Notes: generated from the sequence alone by a model not told the origin. 64,000 nucleotides of DNA from Pezicula radicicola (GCA_003008705.1 PDUO01000009.1:372001-436000); one strand, 5' to 3'. Shown: positions 1 to 11,171, counted from the stretch's first letter. Numbers and translations are program-made.

Positions 1-11
1 TTCTTCTTGGT

Positions 12-2535
12 ATGTATCCATTCGACGTTGAAGATCTTTTAGGGTCTTTTCCTGCACTCAAACTTCCATTTGGTTTTGAATTTCACTTTCAAATTTCAAT
101 TGCTAACAGTTCTGAATCTACAGCACAGGCTCCAAGTCCTCAGGTACCAGCACGATGTACACCAACATTACCACCACGTTCTAGGAGCTTGAGTCGAAGC
201 AGAAGTATGACTCTTGATCACCTTACAGTTGAAGATCCACCAGTCAACACACCACATACTCAGAATACACCAAGTTCTGCGAGTAACTACGGATCATCTG
301 CATATTCTGAGTCCTCTAAAAAGCGTCGATTTCAAGATGATGATTCTCCATCGCGTGGACGTGGTGTCAAAGTGTCTCCTAAGAGAGTAGCCGTCGATGG
401 AGGTGGTCTGTACAACTCTCCAACAGCAACAATGAAAATTGATTTGACAGAGGATGAAATCATTAACCTCGTTGAATCAGAAGAGCGAGAGGCTGCACAA
501 AAGCTCGAAGAAGAAGAAAACATAATACGTGATCTTCTTCGCAAGAGTCCAGCTAAGTATCCTCCACGAAATCTACCACCTGTCCTTCCATTCATCGAGG
601 TTGAACGCTACAAGTGGAAGGGAAGTACACTCATCCCGGGCAAAGTGGTTGAGCTCCAAAATAGGACTTTCCTTCGAATCACTGCTATTATCGAGAACAT
701 CCAGACCGGTGAAGCATTTCTGCGTGGATGGCAGATGCGGAGGGTTGCAGAATTGAATGGACAGATTGAGCGGAATCGCAACGAACTCTTCATTCAGTTT
801 GATGTAGATCTTGATGATAAGCGACCACCGGAGACGCAATGTGTTATCGACGTCAACCTCACAGATATCCAGCGTTTGAGAAGGAAAGTAATCTTTACAA
901 ATGAACCTTACCAGCGATACCATTACGATGATCACAATCTACGCCGCATGTATGATAAATACAATGATCTCGAACGTCTTCGAGAGATTGCTCGCAAAGA
1001 GGGTCATTCTGTAACCTATCTCAGAGAGAACGAGGTTCTTGTGGTCCGTTATAAAGCCATTGCTGTCTATAGAGATGCCGGATATCGTCGCGTACATGAG
1101 AAGGAGCCAAACAGATGGTCATGTGGGATTGTCGGAAAGAGAATCGAGGTCTTGAGGGAACACGAATGCTCACCAGGCAAATACAAATCGTCAGAGGAGT
1201 TACGAACCGAGTTTCGAGGGGAAACTAAGTTAGGAGGCTCATTCCAGATACACTCCAAGAAGGAAGATGCTGTGAAGCCGAACCCGGCAAAGATTCCTAA
1301 CCCTAACATCTTCCGAAAAGTTGGAAAGAGTGTTAATTTCATTGATCTTGAGGAGTTTGAAGCTCTCCCCAAAAAGATGGCAACTCAGAAAGGTACACAG
1401 CTTCGAACAATTTCCGGAAATCGTCTTTTCAACTCAGCCAGTCCATCCCCATCTCCTAATAGAGTAAATGGACATCAAATCGATTACTACACGTACGGAG
1501 ATTCATGTAAGTCTTCTCTCCAAAACTACAGTGCATGAACTTAGCTAACAGTTTTAAGTCTGCGGTGCAGGTGGAATGACTCGCGGAGCCTATATGGCGA
1601 AGTTGAGGATCCTCTGGGGTATGGACTTTAATGAGCATGCTGGAACCACTTGGAAGAAGAATTTTCCCAACGCCAATATGTATGAAATGTGGGCACATGA
1701 GTTCATCAACTTGCCAGATGCAGAACGTGCACTAGTTGTTGATATTCTTCACTTGTCGCCGCCCTGTCAATACTTCTCGCCTGTGCATACGCGTGCTGGG
1801 CCTAATGATGAACAGAATTCGGCAGCGCTCTTCTCTGTCGAAAAGATCGTACAAAAGTCACAGCCTAGAATTGCGACTTTAGAAGAAACGCCAGGACTTC
1901 TCACGATCCACAAGGGATACTTCAATGCGCTCGTATGCATGTTCACCAGCCTCGGATTCTCCATTTCCTGGCAAATTTTGAATATGGAAGAGCACGGACT
2001 TCCGCAGAAACGGCATAGACTGATCATTGTCGCCTCATGGTAAGTTGGGATCCCTAATTCTACTATTGCTTGTAACTAACACAATTATAGCCCTGGTGAA
2101 CCTCTCCCAGACTTCTTGAGAAGCACCCACAGCCAAAATGGAGCAAATGGGTCTAAGCTATATGTGACCCCTCGGCAAGTCCTCAATAACATCCCTCGTG
2201 ATGCAAAAAACCACGAGATGCAACCAGTCTTCGGCAACGGCAAGCGTAACGCTTCATGGGACGATACTAAACTTATCAACACAATAACATGCGGTACTAC
2301 GCTATCTCACCCATCCGGGACAAGACCCTGTACAGACAGGGAACGAGGGGCTTTGAATGGATATCCAGTGGAGCATGTCTTTCATGGGCGTGAAATCCGC
2401 AAGCAGATCGGTAATTCGGTGCCGCCAGTATTTGCGAAGGCTCTATTAGGCCATATAAACGGCCATCTCAAGAGAGTGGACGGAATACAACGAAGAAAGA
2501 AAAGAAACGGCCTTGCTCCGAACGCGAGACTATAA
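12..2535 (+). CDS. rid: RID/Masc1-like cytosine-5 DNA methyltransferase, possibly 5'-partial
   Basis: Join 12-1506, 1559-2039, 2091-2535, giving 806 residues. It should transfer a methyl group from S-adenosylmethionine to cytosine in nuclear DNA. A long N-terminal part has a BAH-like stretch around residues 200-330. Splicing at 1507 rebuilds motif I, FCGAGG (about residues 499-504). Motif IV is SPPCQ, with catalytic Cys near 568. Motif VI reads LEET near 606-609 where most C5 methylases have ENV; Neurospora RID and Ascobolus Masc1 carry EQT there, which points to that family. The C-terminal motif QIGNSVPP lies near 764. Introns are GTAAGT...AAG (52 bp) and GTAAGT...TAG (51 bp). The frame is open upstream of the ATG to the window edge, and the ATG lies inside a donor-like GTATGT, so the true start may be outside. 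The family call is strong; the RIP role is inferred from homology. Confidence 0.9.
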
Positions 2536-3432
2536 GAAAATGTTTGTGTATGCTATGTATGCCTATGGTTACATATGTTCTGCGGAGAAGTATGAGCATC
2601 AGCTCTATTACTTGAATGTTACAAGAAGGGATCGACGTCCTTCCTCTTGTCTTCATTTTTTACTAGAGGAGGATTATGGTGTGACCTTTATCACTTCAGC
2701 GGGAACATCTGTTGTATTTTTTCATGCGTTTCTACACTCTGTATGTTTGTCTCGTCTACTGGATTGAGATTCTTCCGAAATCGTGTAGCAGTAGGACGTG
2801 GCAGCAGAAGCTTTTCGGCACTTTTTGTAACATAGATGAGTCAGTTGAATCCTTTGCTTTGGTAGCGAGCTGCATCACTTGATCGCAGCGAATGGTCCTG
2901 GAGCGAGAAGATAGCCTTCTTGGCCGTTTGATGCTACTGCAAGTCTCCTAGGGTGCTAAGGACTTTTTAGCTACAGGAAAGCATCAGTGAGAGTAGAATA
3001 GAATAGCACACGGAATCAAATGATGAGGGTCCATATTAAAACCAAATCAAAGGAAATGAGTTGTATAATGAGGTTTATGGGGTATTGAAATGAGATGATC
3101 CGGGTGACTGGTGAATGAATGAAGTTCTCCAGGGTCATCCGAAGACGTTCTCTCCAGCATCGGCCTCGGAACTTATTTATCCGACCCCGCCATTTTTGTA
3201 GCAACTGCGCTAGATATTTTCTTCCCGACTGGAGCAAACGCAAAGGCAAGCAAAGCGAACTGCAAACAAAGCGAACTCGGCACATATATTCCCTCATGGA
3301 CTCTGTTTGATCTTACTCTATATTTTGTATTTTTATAGGCAACAAAGTATATCTACCAGCTACCATCTCCTAAACACGCCATCTCGCGACAGCAAACCCT
3401 ACCCGGAAGCCCTCCCGAATCCAGAAAACAAA
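2536..3432. other. Intergenic, no gene seen
   Basis: Spacer between the methyltransferase and the PRPP synthetase genes, in tandem on the plus strand. The short open frames here lack family resemblance and splice support. It should hold the 3' UTR of the first gene and the promoter of the second. Confidence 0.6.
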
Positions 3433-4633
3433 ATGGCGACAAATTCAATCAAGCTCTTGACTGGCAACAGTCATCCTCAGCTGGCAAAGCTGGTGGCAGA
3501 TAGGTGGGTGTTTGTGTTCTGCCCTTATAATATGCGAGGCTGACGTTTGCAGACTGGGCATAGAGTTGGCGAAGACAATGAGTCTAAACTACTCGAATCA
3601 AGAAACCAGCGTCACTGTGGGAGAATCAGTGCGAGATGAAGATGGTACACGACCTCATTCAATTTGCCCCTCATCATTTGCTAAATCACTCTTCGTGCAG
3701 TCTTCATCCTCCAGTCCACTGCTCCAGGCGACATCAATGACGGCCTGATGGAGCTCCTGATTATGATCAATGCCTGTAAAACTGCCTCAGCCAGACGAAT
3801 TACAGCTGTAATCCCCAACTTTCCATATGCGCGACAGGACAAGAAGGACAAATCGAGAGCACCCATCTCTGCGAAACTTATTGCGAATATGCTGCAGACG
3901 GCAGGTTGTAATCATATTATCACAATGGACTTGCACGCAAGTCAGATCCAGGGATTTTTCAATGTGCCAGTGGACAACCTTTATGCAGAGCCAAGCACGC
4001 TACGATGGATTCGGGAGAACCTGAACGTCAGGGATTGTGTGATAGTTAGTCCTGATGCTGGAGGTGCGAAGAGGTATACTATTTTCTTTTTAAAACCTAC
4101 AAGTTGAAAGAAAAGAGGAGAAAAGGCTAACTCTGCCAAGAGCGACTTCGATAGCAGATCGCCTCGACCTCAATTTTGCGTTGATCCACAAGGAACGCGC
4201 CCGTCCCAACGAAGTTTCTCGCATGGTTCTTGTCGGAGATGTTACAGACAAGATTGCAATTCTCGTGGATGATATGGCAGATACCTGCGGAACGCTCGTC
4301 AAAGCAGCTGAGACTCTCATGGACCACAAAGCTCGCGAAGTTGTTGCATTGGTCACTCATGGTATCCTCAGCGGAAATGCTATTGAGACCTTGAACAAAA
4401 GCAAATTGAGCTCGGTCGTAGTCACTAATACTGTGCCTTTACAAGATAAGGGGGAGAGATGTGACCGGTTGAAGACCATTGATATCAGCCCTACATTGGC
4501 CGAGGCCATCAGGAGGTGAGTGTTCCCAAACAGATTTGTTCTTTGTTCTGTGCGACCGATACTAACAGCTACGTACAGAACTCATAATGGAGAGAGTGTC
4601 AGTTTCCTATTTACTCATGCGCCCACTGATTAA
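3433..4633 (+). CDS. Ribose-phosphate pyrophosphokinase (PRPP synthetase)
   Basis: Join 3433-3503, 3553-3644, 3701-4073, 4141-4515, 4579-4633, giving 321 residues, the normal size of the Prs2/Prs4-like class. It makes 5-phosphoribosyl 1-diphosphate from ribose 5-phosphate and ATP for nucleotide, His and Trp synthesis, in the cytosol. Visible signatures are the N-terminal [12 protein letters not shown], the FPYARQDKK segment, [12 protein letters not shown] near residue 130, [10 protein letters not shown], and the PRPP loop [13 protein letters not shown] near 219-231. All four introns restore phase and family sequence across each junction. The last exon ends in SFLFTHAP. Fungi carry several PRS paralogues and I cannot assign which one this is. 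Confidence 0.95.
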
Positions 4634-5247
4634 GTGGACACAAATGCATGGTTGGAGCAGAAAGAAAGGGAAGGTTGAATCTTTTGGCGTTAGGATAGGT
4701 ATACACCGCGGCATGCATTTCGCATTTCTTCAATCCGGTGTTATATGATTTAGGCGGTTAGTGCCTGCCATGTAGAAATCAGTAGGCGTTCTTCAAGAGA
4801 ACTTTTGAAAATTAAAATGAGCCACTTTGCTTGAATACTACACTCCATAGACTATTAGTCCTCAAGCGGCCTGAGTTATCAATTCCAGTGTCCTAAATCT
4901 GTTGAGGAAATGGACCACCAGGCCGAAGTTGTCTATTAAGCACCATCATCCTTGAGTGGGAGCCGCTGAGAAGTCCACAGTTGTTGCGGAAATTTCGTAG
5001 TCACACAACCAAAGAGCCAAGATTTTACAGTCAATCAAAGAATCAATCATTTTGCCCCCTGTACGGAACGCCTAGCAATATGCTATCCATGGTCTGTATT
5101 GTGCCTGAGAACAGAAATTCAATCCCATTCCTAGCTTGTGATACATCATGACCCGGCTAAATCCGAACAGGCAAGTCCAGATCCAGATCCATTCCCTCTG
5201 TCCATGTCATGCATCAAATCCCCCCAAACCAGATATTAGTCCTAAAT
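4634..5247. other. Intergenic between convergent genes
   Basis: About 610 bp between the 3' ends of the PRPP synthetase (plus) and eS6 (minus) genes. No coding signal is seen. It should contain both 3' UTRs. Confidence 0.6.
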
Positions 5248-6258
5248 CTACTTGCGCATGGAGCTTGCTCTGCGCTTGCGGAGATCGGCCTTTTGTGCCT
5301 TGGCTTCGGTGACACGCTTGGCGAGGATGGCGGCGTATTCGTTCTAAAAGAAATCAGTATTGGGCCAAACCATAATTTCGAAACAAACATACAGCAGCAT
5401 CCTTGGTCTTCTCAGCGTTACGGCGCTTGAGTGCGATACGGTGGCGCTTGTGCTGGAGGCGTTGAGGGGTAACCAAACGTTGAATCTTTGGTGCCTTGGT
5501 GTATGGCTTCTTGCCCTCACCCTTTGGCTGAACCTCACGACGGATAACGAACTTGCGGACCTAAAAAATCCAGCATTCCATTAGCGTTCTATGGCTTTTT
5601 CAAATCACACTCTGCACCGCCTGATCGGGGCTGGATACAGGCGATGAGAGGATATACAAACGTACATCATCATCCTTGGTGAGGCCAAAGAACTTGCGAA
5701 TCTTGGTCGCACGCTTGGGACCAAGACGCTTTGGGTGCACGACGTCGGTGACACCTGGGATATCGTTCTCTCCCTGCTTGACGATGCTGAGAGCGAGGAC
5801 GGAGAGATCCATGGCGACGATGCAACCGCGGACGGATTTACGCTTGCGCTCACCAGTTCGGCGGGGTCGGTAGCAGGAGTGGCCGTCAGAGAGCAAAAGG
5901 CGGACACGGGTTGGGTGCATAACTCCCTGCTTCATTGGGAAACCTTGCTTGTCGTTACCACCGGTGATCTTGAAGATATATCCCTTGAACTCGTCTCCAA
6001 CGCTGTCACCTGGGACCTCGGCGCCCATTCTGCAGTATTCGTTAGAAATCGTTCGCCAACTCAAAGCGCATCGCATGTAGGGAAATATCGTGCCTCTTTT
6101 CCATGAAAACACGGAGCTTGCGCTCATCATCGATCTCGATGAGCTTTTGGCTGCCATTGGCGGGGAAGGAGATGTTCTACAATTGCGCAACGAGTCAGCA
6201 TAATCTCATTTGAATTGAAATATAGCGATTTGATTGAGAGTGTACATACCAACTTCAT
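5248..6258 (-). CDS. rps6: 40S ribosomal protein eS6
   Basis: Complement of join(5248-5343, 5393-5560, 5666-6029, 6094-6176, 6250-6258), giving 239 residues, the usual eS6 length. It is a structural protein of the small ribosomal subunit and a target of TOR-pathway kinases through its C-terminal serines. Family blocks are [46 protein letters not shown] and [15 protein letters not shown], and the tail is KRRASSMRK, which keeps the RRxSS phosphosite. The first exon is only 9 bp (Met-Lys-Leu), common in fungal ribosomal protein genes. Intron 2 begins with GC (GCACGA...CTGCAG), a non-canonical GC-AG intron. Reading through is not possible because family sequence resumes only after the acceptor. 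The other introns are GT-AG. Confidence 0.97.
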
Positions 6259-7153
6259 CTTGACGGCTGGTGGTCAAGGTGTGAAGGAGTGTTCCTGTTG
6301 TTAGTACTTCGACGTGATGATTTGGAAATACAAAAAATTAAGCCAAAGTGCGAAGATCTAGCGCTTGTGGGTCCGTACAAGCGAGAATCGATACCACGTG
6401 ATGTTCAGGTAGCGCATCTCGCGGGGACGAGAGCCGATTATTCTCCGGCGCAATTCACCTTTATCAACGACACCCCTTGATTTCGCTTTGTTAGCCAACA
6501 CGATTGTCTCCAGACAAGTAATCATCATACCAAAAAGACGAGGTATGATTCCGAATATGCCCAGTATATCAGATTGGTTTCCTCGGTACTCCAAGTGCAT
6601 GCCCCTTGGTTCGTCGTATATTGTGAACTTCTACGCCATGTACGCCATGGGATTCAAGGTCAATAATTGACCTGAGAGTTCAGGTGCATTGAAGTATGCC
6701 CATTACCACGGGTTTGGGTGCCTGTGCCGCACGGTATGATGCCAAGTCCCATCTTATACCTAGGGAGTACGCCAAGTGGCCAACTCCAGAACCGTCTTTT
6801 TTCTCAATGGTGAGTATCTGGAGGTAGCTATTTTTTTATATTTTTTTTGATTCCCAGAGTTCCGAGGTACCTACTGTTATCGAGCGAACTCTTACGGGCT
6901 TCATGTGCACAATCTAATAACAAACAGTCTATCGAGGTAGGTAACCAGGTACGTTCCAAGGCTTTTATAATTTTGCTTCTGCTGCTAGCTTCCTTATTTC
7001 CAGGCTAACTGAGCTTTATTCTACACATTCTATGGACCACAATATTGACGGGTCCTGAGATATGTGTCTCGCCTGTTTGAGCCTTCCGTTATAGGGTTAT
7101 AAATACAGTCAAGAACCCCTCCTTATTTCACCCTCTTGACTCAGCTCTCCATC
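6259..7153. other. Intergenic, no gene seen
   Basis: Upstream region of eS6, extending to the 3' end of the secreted repeat protein gene. Several short frames are present but none resembles a family or has codon bias like the neighbours. The eS6 promoter should lie in the first few hundred bases next to 6258. Confidence 0.5.
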
Positions 7154-7558
7154 CTATGCAGTCGCCTTTCCACCTTTCGCAGCTGCGCCCAAGATCGCGG
7201 CAGCTGCAGCTGGCGGCTGTGGGTTATTTTCGGCATCTACAGCAGCGGCAGCGCTTTGTTTTGAGCTTGAAGTTGCCGCACCTCCCGTCGCAGTGTTGGC
7301 CACATTGGCATCTGCTGTATTATCGCTCGCAGCCGCGGCTCCTCCCTTATTCCCACCCTTTGCAGCTGCGCCCAAGATCGCAGCAGCGGCAGCTGGTGGT
7401 TGCGGATTGTTTTCGGCATCTACAGCAGCGGCAGCGCTTGCCTTCGACGGTGTTCGGAGAGCGAGACTGCCTTCATTGTTTGGCAGAGGTGAAGATGTAG
7501 CTGCGAGAAAGCTAGTGGCCAGGAGGAGAAGTGTGCTGGTTGAGGTAGCGAAACGCAT
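7154..7558 (-). CDS. Small secreted alanine-rich protein with two identical 29-residue repeats
   Basis: Single exon, 134 residues, family not recognised. The start MRFATSTSTLLLLATSFLAA is a clear secretion signal (about residues 1-20), followed by a short SSPLPNNEG segment. Residues 41-69 and 102-130 are identical repeats that begin SAAAAVDAENNPQPP and end ILGAAAKGG, separated by a 32-residue Gly/Ala/Ser/Thr spacer. Each repeat is preceded by Ser-Lys plus one residue. No Kex2 dibasic site is present and there are no cysteines. The two DNA copies differ at 10 codons, all silent. It could be a secreted structural or antifreeze-like protein or a precursor of a repeated peptide. The sequence does not decide. 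No UstY-like or other RiPP maturation gene is nearby. Confidence 0.75.
   Translation of the reverse strand: MRFATSTSTLLLLATSFLAATSSPLPNNEGSLALRTPSKASAAAAVDAENNPQPPAAAAAILGAAAKGGNKGGAAAASDNTADANVANTATGGAATSSSKQSAAAAVDAENNPQPPAAAAAILGAAAKGGKATA
7169..7255 (-). repeat. Coding repeat, copy 2 (residues 102-130)
   Basis: 87 bp. The encoded peptide is identical to the copy at 7352-7438 but the DNA differs at ten third-codon positions. Confidence 0.95.
7352..7438 (-). repeat. Coding repeat, copy 1 (residues 41-69)
   Basis: 87 bp partner of 7169-7255, offset by 183 bp (61 codons). The first nine codons are identical in both copies, and the silent differences cluster in the AENNPQPPAAAA part and near the end. 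Confidence 0.95.
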
Positions 7559-8710
7559 CTTGAAGACTTTTTAAAGTAGAAGATGTGGAAGTTCTTGAGA
7601 GAAGGAGATATTTTGAAAAGAATGGAATTAGAAAACGTTACAGACCGGCTGCGACAATAAAATATTGAAAGTGCGAATATATTGGTACGTGAGAATGGAT
7701 GAGGAAAGAATAATTGAAGGAAAGAGGGAGGTTTTGTACACCACCCCAACCTACTCGTACGAGCGATGTTAAAATCACTCAGGCAAAACACTTGAAGGAT
7801 CTCTCGATACAAGACATCAACCGCAGATCATCTCGAGTGTGCAACAAAAGTCCCTCGAACATGCTTAACCTTGCATTTAGAGTTAATCTGTCACAAGCGC
7901 TTCCACCAGTGATAGGAGTCCTTCAGACGATCCTGCATGAATGCCTTCGCCTTAGCGGCCGATCTTCAAAACATGACACTTCTGTACCTCCACATTTTGA
8001 AACCTTCTGGAACGTGGAGGAAAGTCGGCTGTAGAATAAACAGTTACTTTTGAAGATCTGAATATTTATTTACTTGCGAGTAAAATGACAAGGAGATGTT
8101 ATTCGTTGGGCTTTGGTGTTAGTTTCGTAGGTAGGTACGACTCTGGTTTCGAAACAAGTACGAAGTTCGATTAGCGAGATGGCATTGTGTGCTGTTGTGG
8201 TTACTTATCTACGGTACAGTACTCGAGTCTCCGCAATAGGTAAATCCACAGGTTAATGAAGCCTCTTACGAATCAATTGCCTTCTGTCAATACCTAATAT
8301 TTTTTTATAAGTTTATAAGCTCCAAGTAAAAAAGTACCTGTTTTCGCTTATGCCTCTGGTCGGGTGCTTGCATCTGCTCGCTTATTTGCTAAAGGGCAAT
8401 GCTTGACTACTGGCTTGTTTAATCAGTATCTATTTGCTCTTCTTTACATACAATTTCGCTTATATGTTTAACATACTTTAGAGCAATTGTTCATTTCATT
8501 TAAGTCTTTGTTTGCATTGTAGATGGTGCTAAATCTGTGCTTGAGTGAGTATGAGAAAGGAAGCAAACTTGTAAGGGTTTGTCTCTCAAATATGCATTTT
8601 ACAAACTGCTTGGGAAACAATACAAGTTTGGTTTTGTAACATATATAAAAGTATAGATTTCTAGGGGGGTTTTGTTTTCAGCAGTCTTTTGTATGTTCAA
8701 TGTTCTTTAG
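7559..8710. other. Intergenic, no gene seen
   Basis: Upstream of the secreted repeat protein and AT-rich. Open frames here are short and unsupported. Confidence 0.5.
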
Positions 8711-8870
8711 TTGCTAGGAATCACCTTTCGTTTTCAAGAATGGATTTCAGTTACCAAGAATAACTAGCTGTTGCTGTGAATAAAGTCTGGTTGCCGAGAA
8801 TGAAAATCTACTGCCGAGAATGGAAATCTGCTGCCGGGAATGAGGGCCTGTTGCCGAGAATGCTCATAGG
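8711..8870. repeat. Tandem repeat, eight 20 bp units
   Basis: Eight consecutive 20 bp units in exact register, with core TGCCGAGAATG plus a variable tail. Units 5, 6 and 8 are the closest to each other and the first three are most diverged. It lies in a gene-free stretch. The 20 bp period is not a multiple of three, which argues against a coding repeat. Confidence 0.85.
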
Positions 8871-9887
8871 GGAAACTGAAACGGTCACACTTCAACTAGG
8901 CAATCTTCTCAAAGTCTATTAAAATCTTTTAGTAACATAGGCTATGTATTCTTCATTAACCATTAACGATATACGCTCTACAGTCCTCCAAGTGAACAAC
9001 TCCCTTTGATTGCCGACAATAAACTCACAGCAGAAGCTGAAACCGTAATACTAACTTAACCGAACGCGATCATTTTTGTTTCCTCTTACGTTGTATTAGA
9101 CGTCGTATTACTAAAGCAAGCTTGATAAATGTCCTACAAACATTACCTTTACCATTCTGTCTCTAGAAGTTGTAGTAGGGGATTGGGAGCTTTATGTGAC
9201 CTCAAAGCCTAGTTAGCAGTTCATGGTTGTGATATCTGGGCGTCTCAACCTATCTTAGCAACTGACAGTGTGACATCTGAGGGACTTAAAGTAATCTGCT
9301 AATTGATCTGTACAAGATTTGAGTAACTCTATCCAACTTAATTACCAAGACTTGCTAAATCTGAGCGGCTCAAACTAACTTGGTTACTGAAGATTCAAGA
9401 TCTGGGTGACCCAAGATAACTTAGCGACTGTAAGTTTTAAGAAGTTATTATATACTCTAGGTTTTTAGAACATGATCTTCAAAGAGCATCTTCAAAGGCA
9501 TAATCTGCTTCATCAAAAGCATTACCTACTACACTTGAAGTTTGTACAGCATACTTCTAGAGTTTAGACTGACAGAATCCATTCACTCTCTGGAACTGCA
9601 TACAGGCCAGCCGCTCTAAACTCCATCCTCATCACAACACCTTCAAGGACGGTCGCTTGGGCGGTGACGATATCGTCCATGCCATTCACTCTGGCAATAA
9701 CTTCTTTGGGTCATAGCGGCACGAAATATACAAGCTGCAGATTGCGTGAATCGATCTGATCCAACTTGGATCTCGCACAAATTGGTTTTCGCACAAACTA
9801 CATCCAAGATAGCTCCTTCAACTTGTGCGTTCTACTATTGACAGCTACCCTTTTACAAAGCACAAGACTTCACCTGACTCGATAATC
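8871..9887. other. Intergenic with degenerate GAGCGGCTCAA-type repeats
   Basis: No gene seen. Between about 9220 and 9440 a motif resembling TGAGCGGCTCAAACTAACT recurs in degraded form (for example near 9300, 9360 and 9410). Related words occur near 10807 and in the 18 bp array at 11004. Confidence 0.45.
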
Positions 9888-10778
9888 ATGTCGGTAACAA
9901 GACCAGATGCAAGCTTTTTCGGGCGCCCTAATGCACCACCAGGCGGAGCTGCAGCGTTGAATGCGTCATTGGCACAGTTGCAGATTACGTTAGATGGAAA
10001 CGTTCAAGTTCTCCGAAATGCCAACCCTCGTGCTAGAATCGAAGGTGCACTCGCACCTACAGAAGACGGTGGGGAGAGCGTTGTCGAACGGTTCAATTGT
10101 TTGGACTGCGCCGCCAATGTAAGGCTTCCCGCGCAAACTCCTCTGACTTATCCAGGACTAATATTAGGTAGCAACAATATGGCATTCATCGGGTGTTCAG
10201 TAACTTCAGGAGGCACCTGAGGACCTCGAACCATTTACGAAACGTTGCTGATAGAGAAAATACTGAGAGAGCTGGAGATGTCTGGGTGCCAATGGAAGTC
10301 GTATTCCGCCCAGCCGACAATGTAACGATCACCGAATTACAAGACTGGACGGCTGCTTGCCGTCACGCTTTTCCACTCTCCCATTTCGATAGCTGGGCAG
10401 AGAGGGGACGCAGAGGAGCACTGCGGGAATGTTTTTTGTGCTTAGATTGCGGCGATAATGTGCCCTTCTATGCCGACTTCGGCCAAGATGCATTCTTCGA
10501 GCACTTAATGACCCCACGACATGCACAATATGTGGCTTTCGACCAATGGAGACAATTCAGAGTAAGTGCTATATCACAGGCTGATTTTGACTGCTGAAAC
10601 TAACCTAGCAATTCTTAGGCCCGATACATCATTGACCCCGTTACCGGAAGTGTTACTGGCAATGGAATCCACCGAGTAAGTACCTTTTGACATTCAACCA
10701 GCTCACTAAAGCTAACACAATGATTGACAGCCAATACTCCGTCCAATTGCTCCCAATGCTGGTAATGCTGGCAACTAG
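9888..10778 (+). CDS. Hypothetical protein with two unusual C2H2-type zinc fingers
   Basis: Join 9888-10118, 10172-10561, 10619-10675, 10731-10778, giving 241 residues. Two segments follow the same spacing, C-x2-C-x17-H-x5-H. Finger 1 starts CLDCAAN and ends HLRTSNH; finger 2 starts CLDCGDN and ends HLMTPRH. Finger 1 exists only if intron 1 (GTAAGG at 10119) uses the second of two nearby AGs (10171). The match of its spacing to finger 2 is the reason for that choice. The remaining introns are GTAAGT...TTAG and GTAAGT...ACAG, all in phase. The tail ends APNAGNAGN. A zinc-binding, possibly nucleic-acid-binding role is inferred from the fingers alone. I do not recognise the family. Confidence 0.75.
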
Positions 10779-11003
10779 ACATCTGATGGTGAGTCTTCAG
10801 TCCTAGTCTGAGTCGCTCAAACTAACTCAGCGACTCACAGATCCAGAATGCTTGCTTTTCTTTGTCTTGTTGGTTTGGAGGAGTTGGAAGAGAGAACGTA
10901 TTTCAGTGATTGAGTGATTGAGTTATTTGTAGTAGTAGAATGCATCACGTGCTAAACAGAGCACTAGTCCCTGTTGGGCACACGCGAATGAAACGTGTTT
11001 TTT

Positions 11004-11143
11004 GAGCGACCCAATTGATTTGAGTGACCTAGTTGTTTTGAGTGACCAAGTTATTCTGAGCGACCAAGTTATTCTGAGCGACCAAGCTATTCTGAGCGGC
11101 TCACTTGTTCTGAGCGACCAAGTTGTTCTGAGCAACTCAAAAC
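11004..11143. repeat. Tandem repeat, seven 18 bp units upstream of Ctf8
   Basis: Seven units in exact 18 bp register (11004-11129) plus a partial eighth. The consensus is close to GAGCGACCAAGTTATTCT. It ends about 28 bp before the Ctf8 start codon, so it lies in the 5' UTR or core promoter. The period is a multiple of three and the plus strand could read a repeated LSDQVI, but no ATG opens that frame, so I treat it as noncoding. Confidence 0.85.
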
Positions 11144-11171
11144 CAGAAACTCCTAAAAGTCCGCATGCATC

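Noticed and set aside
7154..7558. Dikaritin RiPP or alpha-pheromone precursor
   Set aside because: Repeats and signal peptide fit in outline, but Kex2 dibasic sites, aromatic core residues and a UstY-type partner gene are missing.
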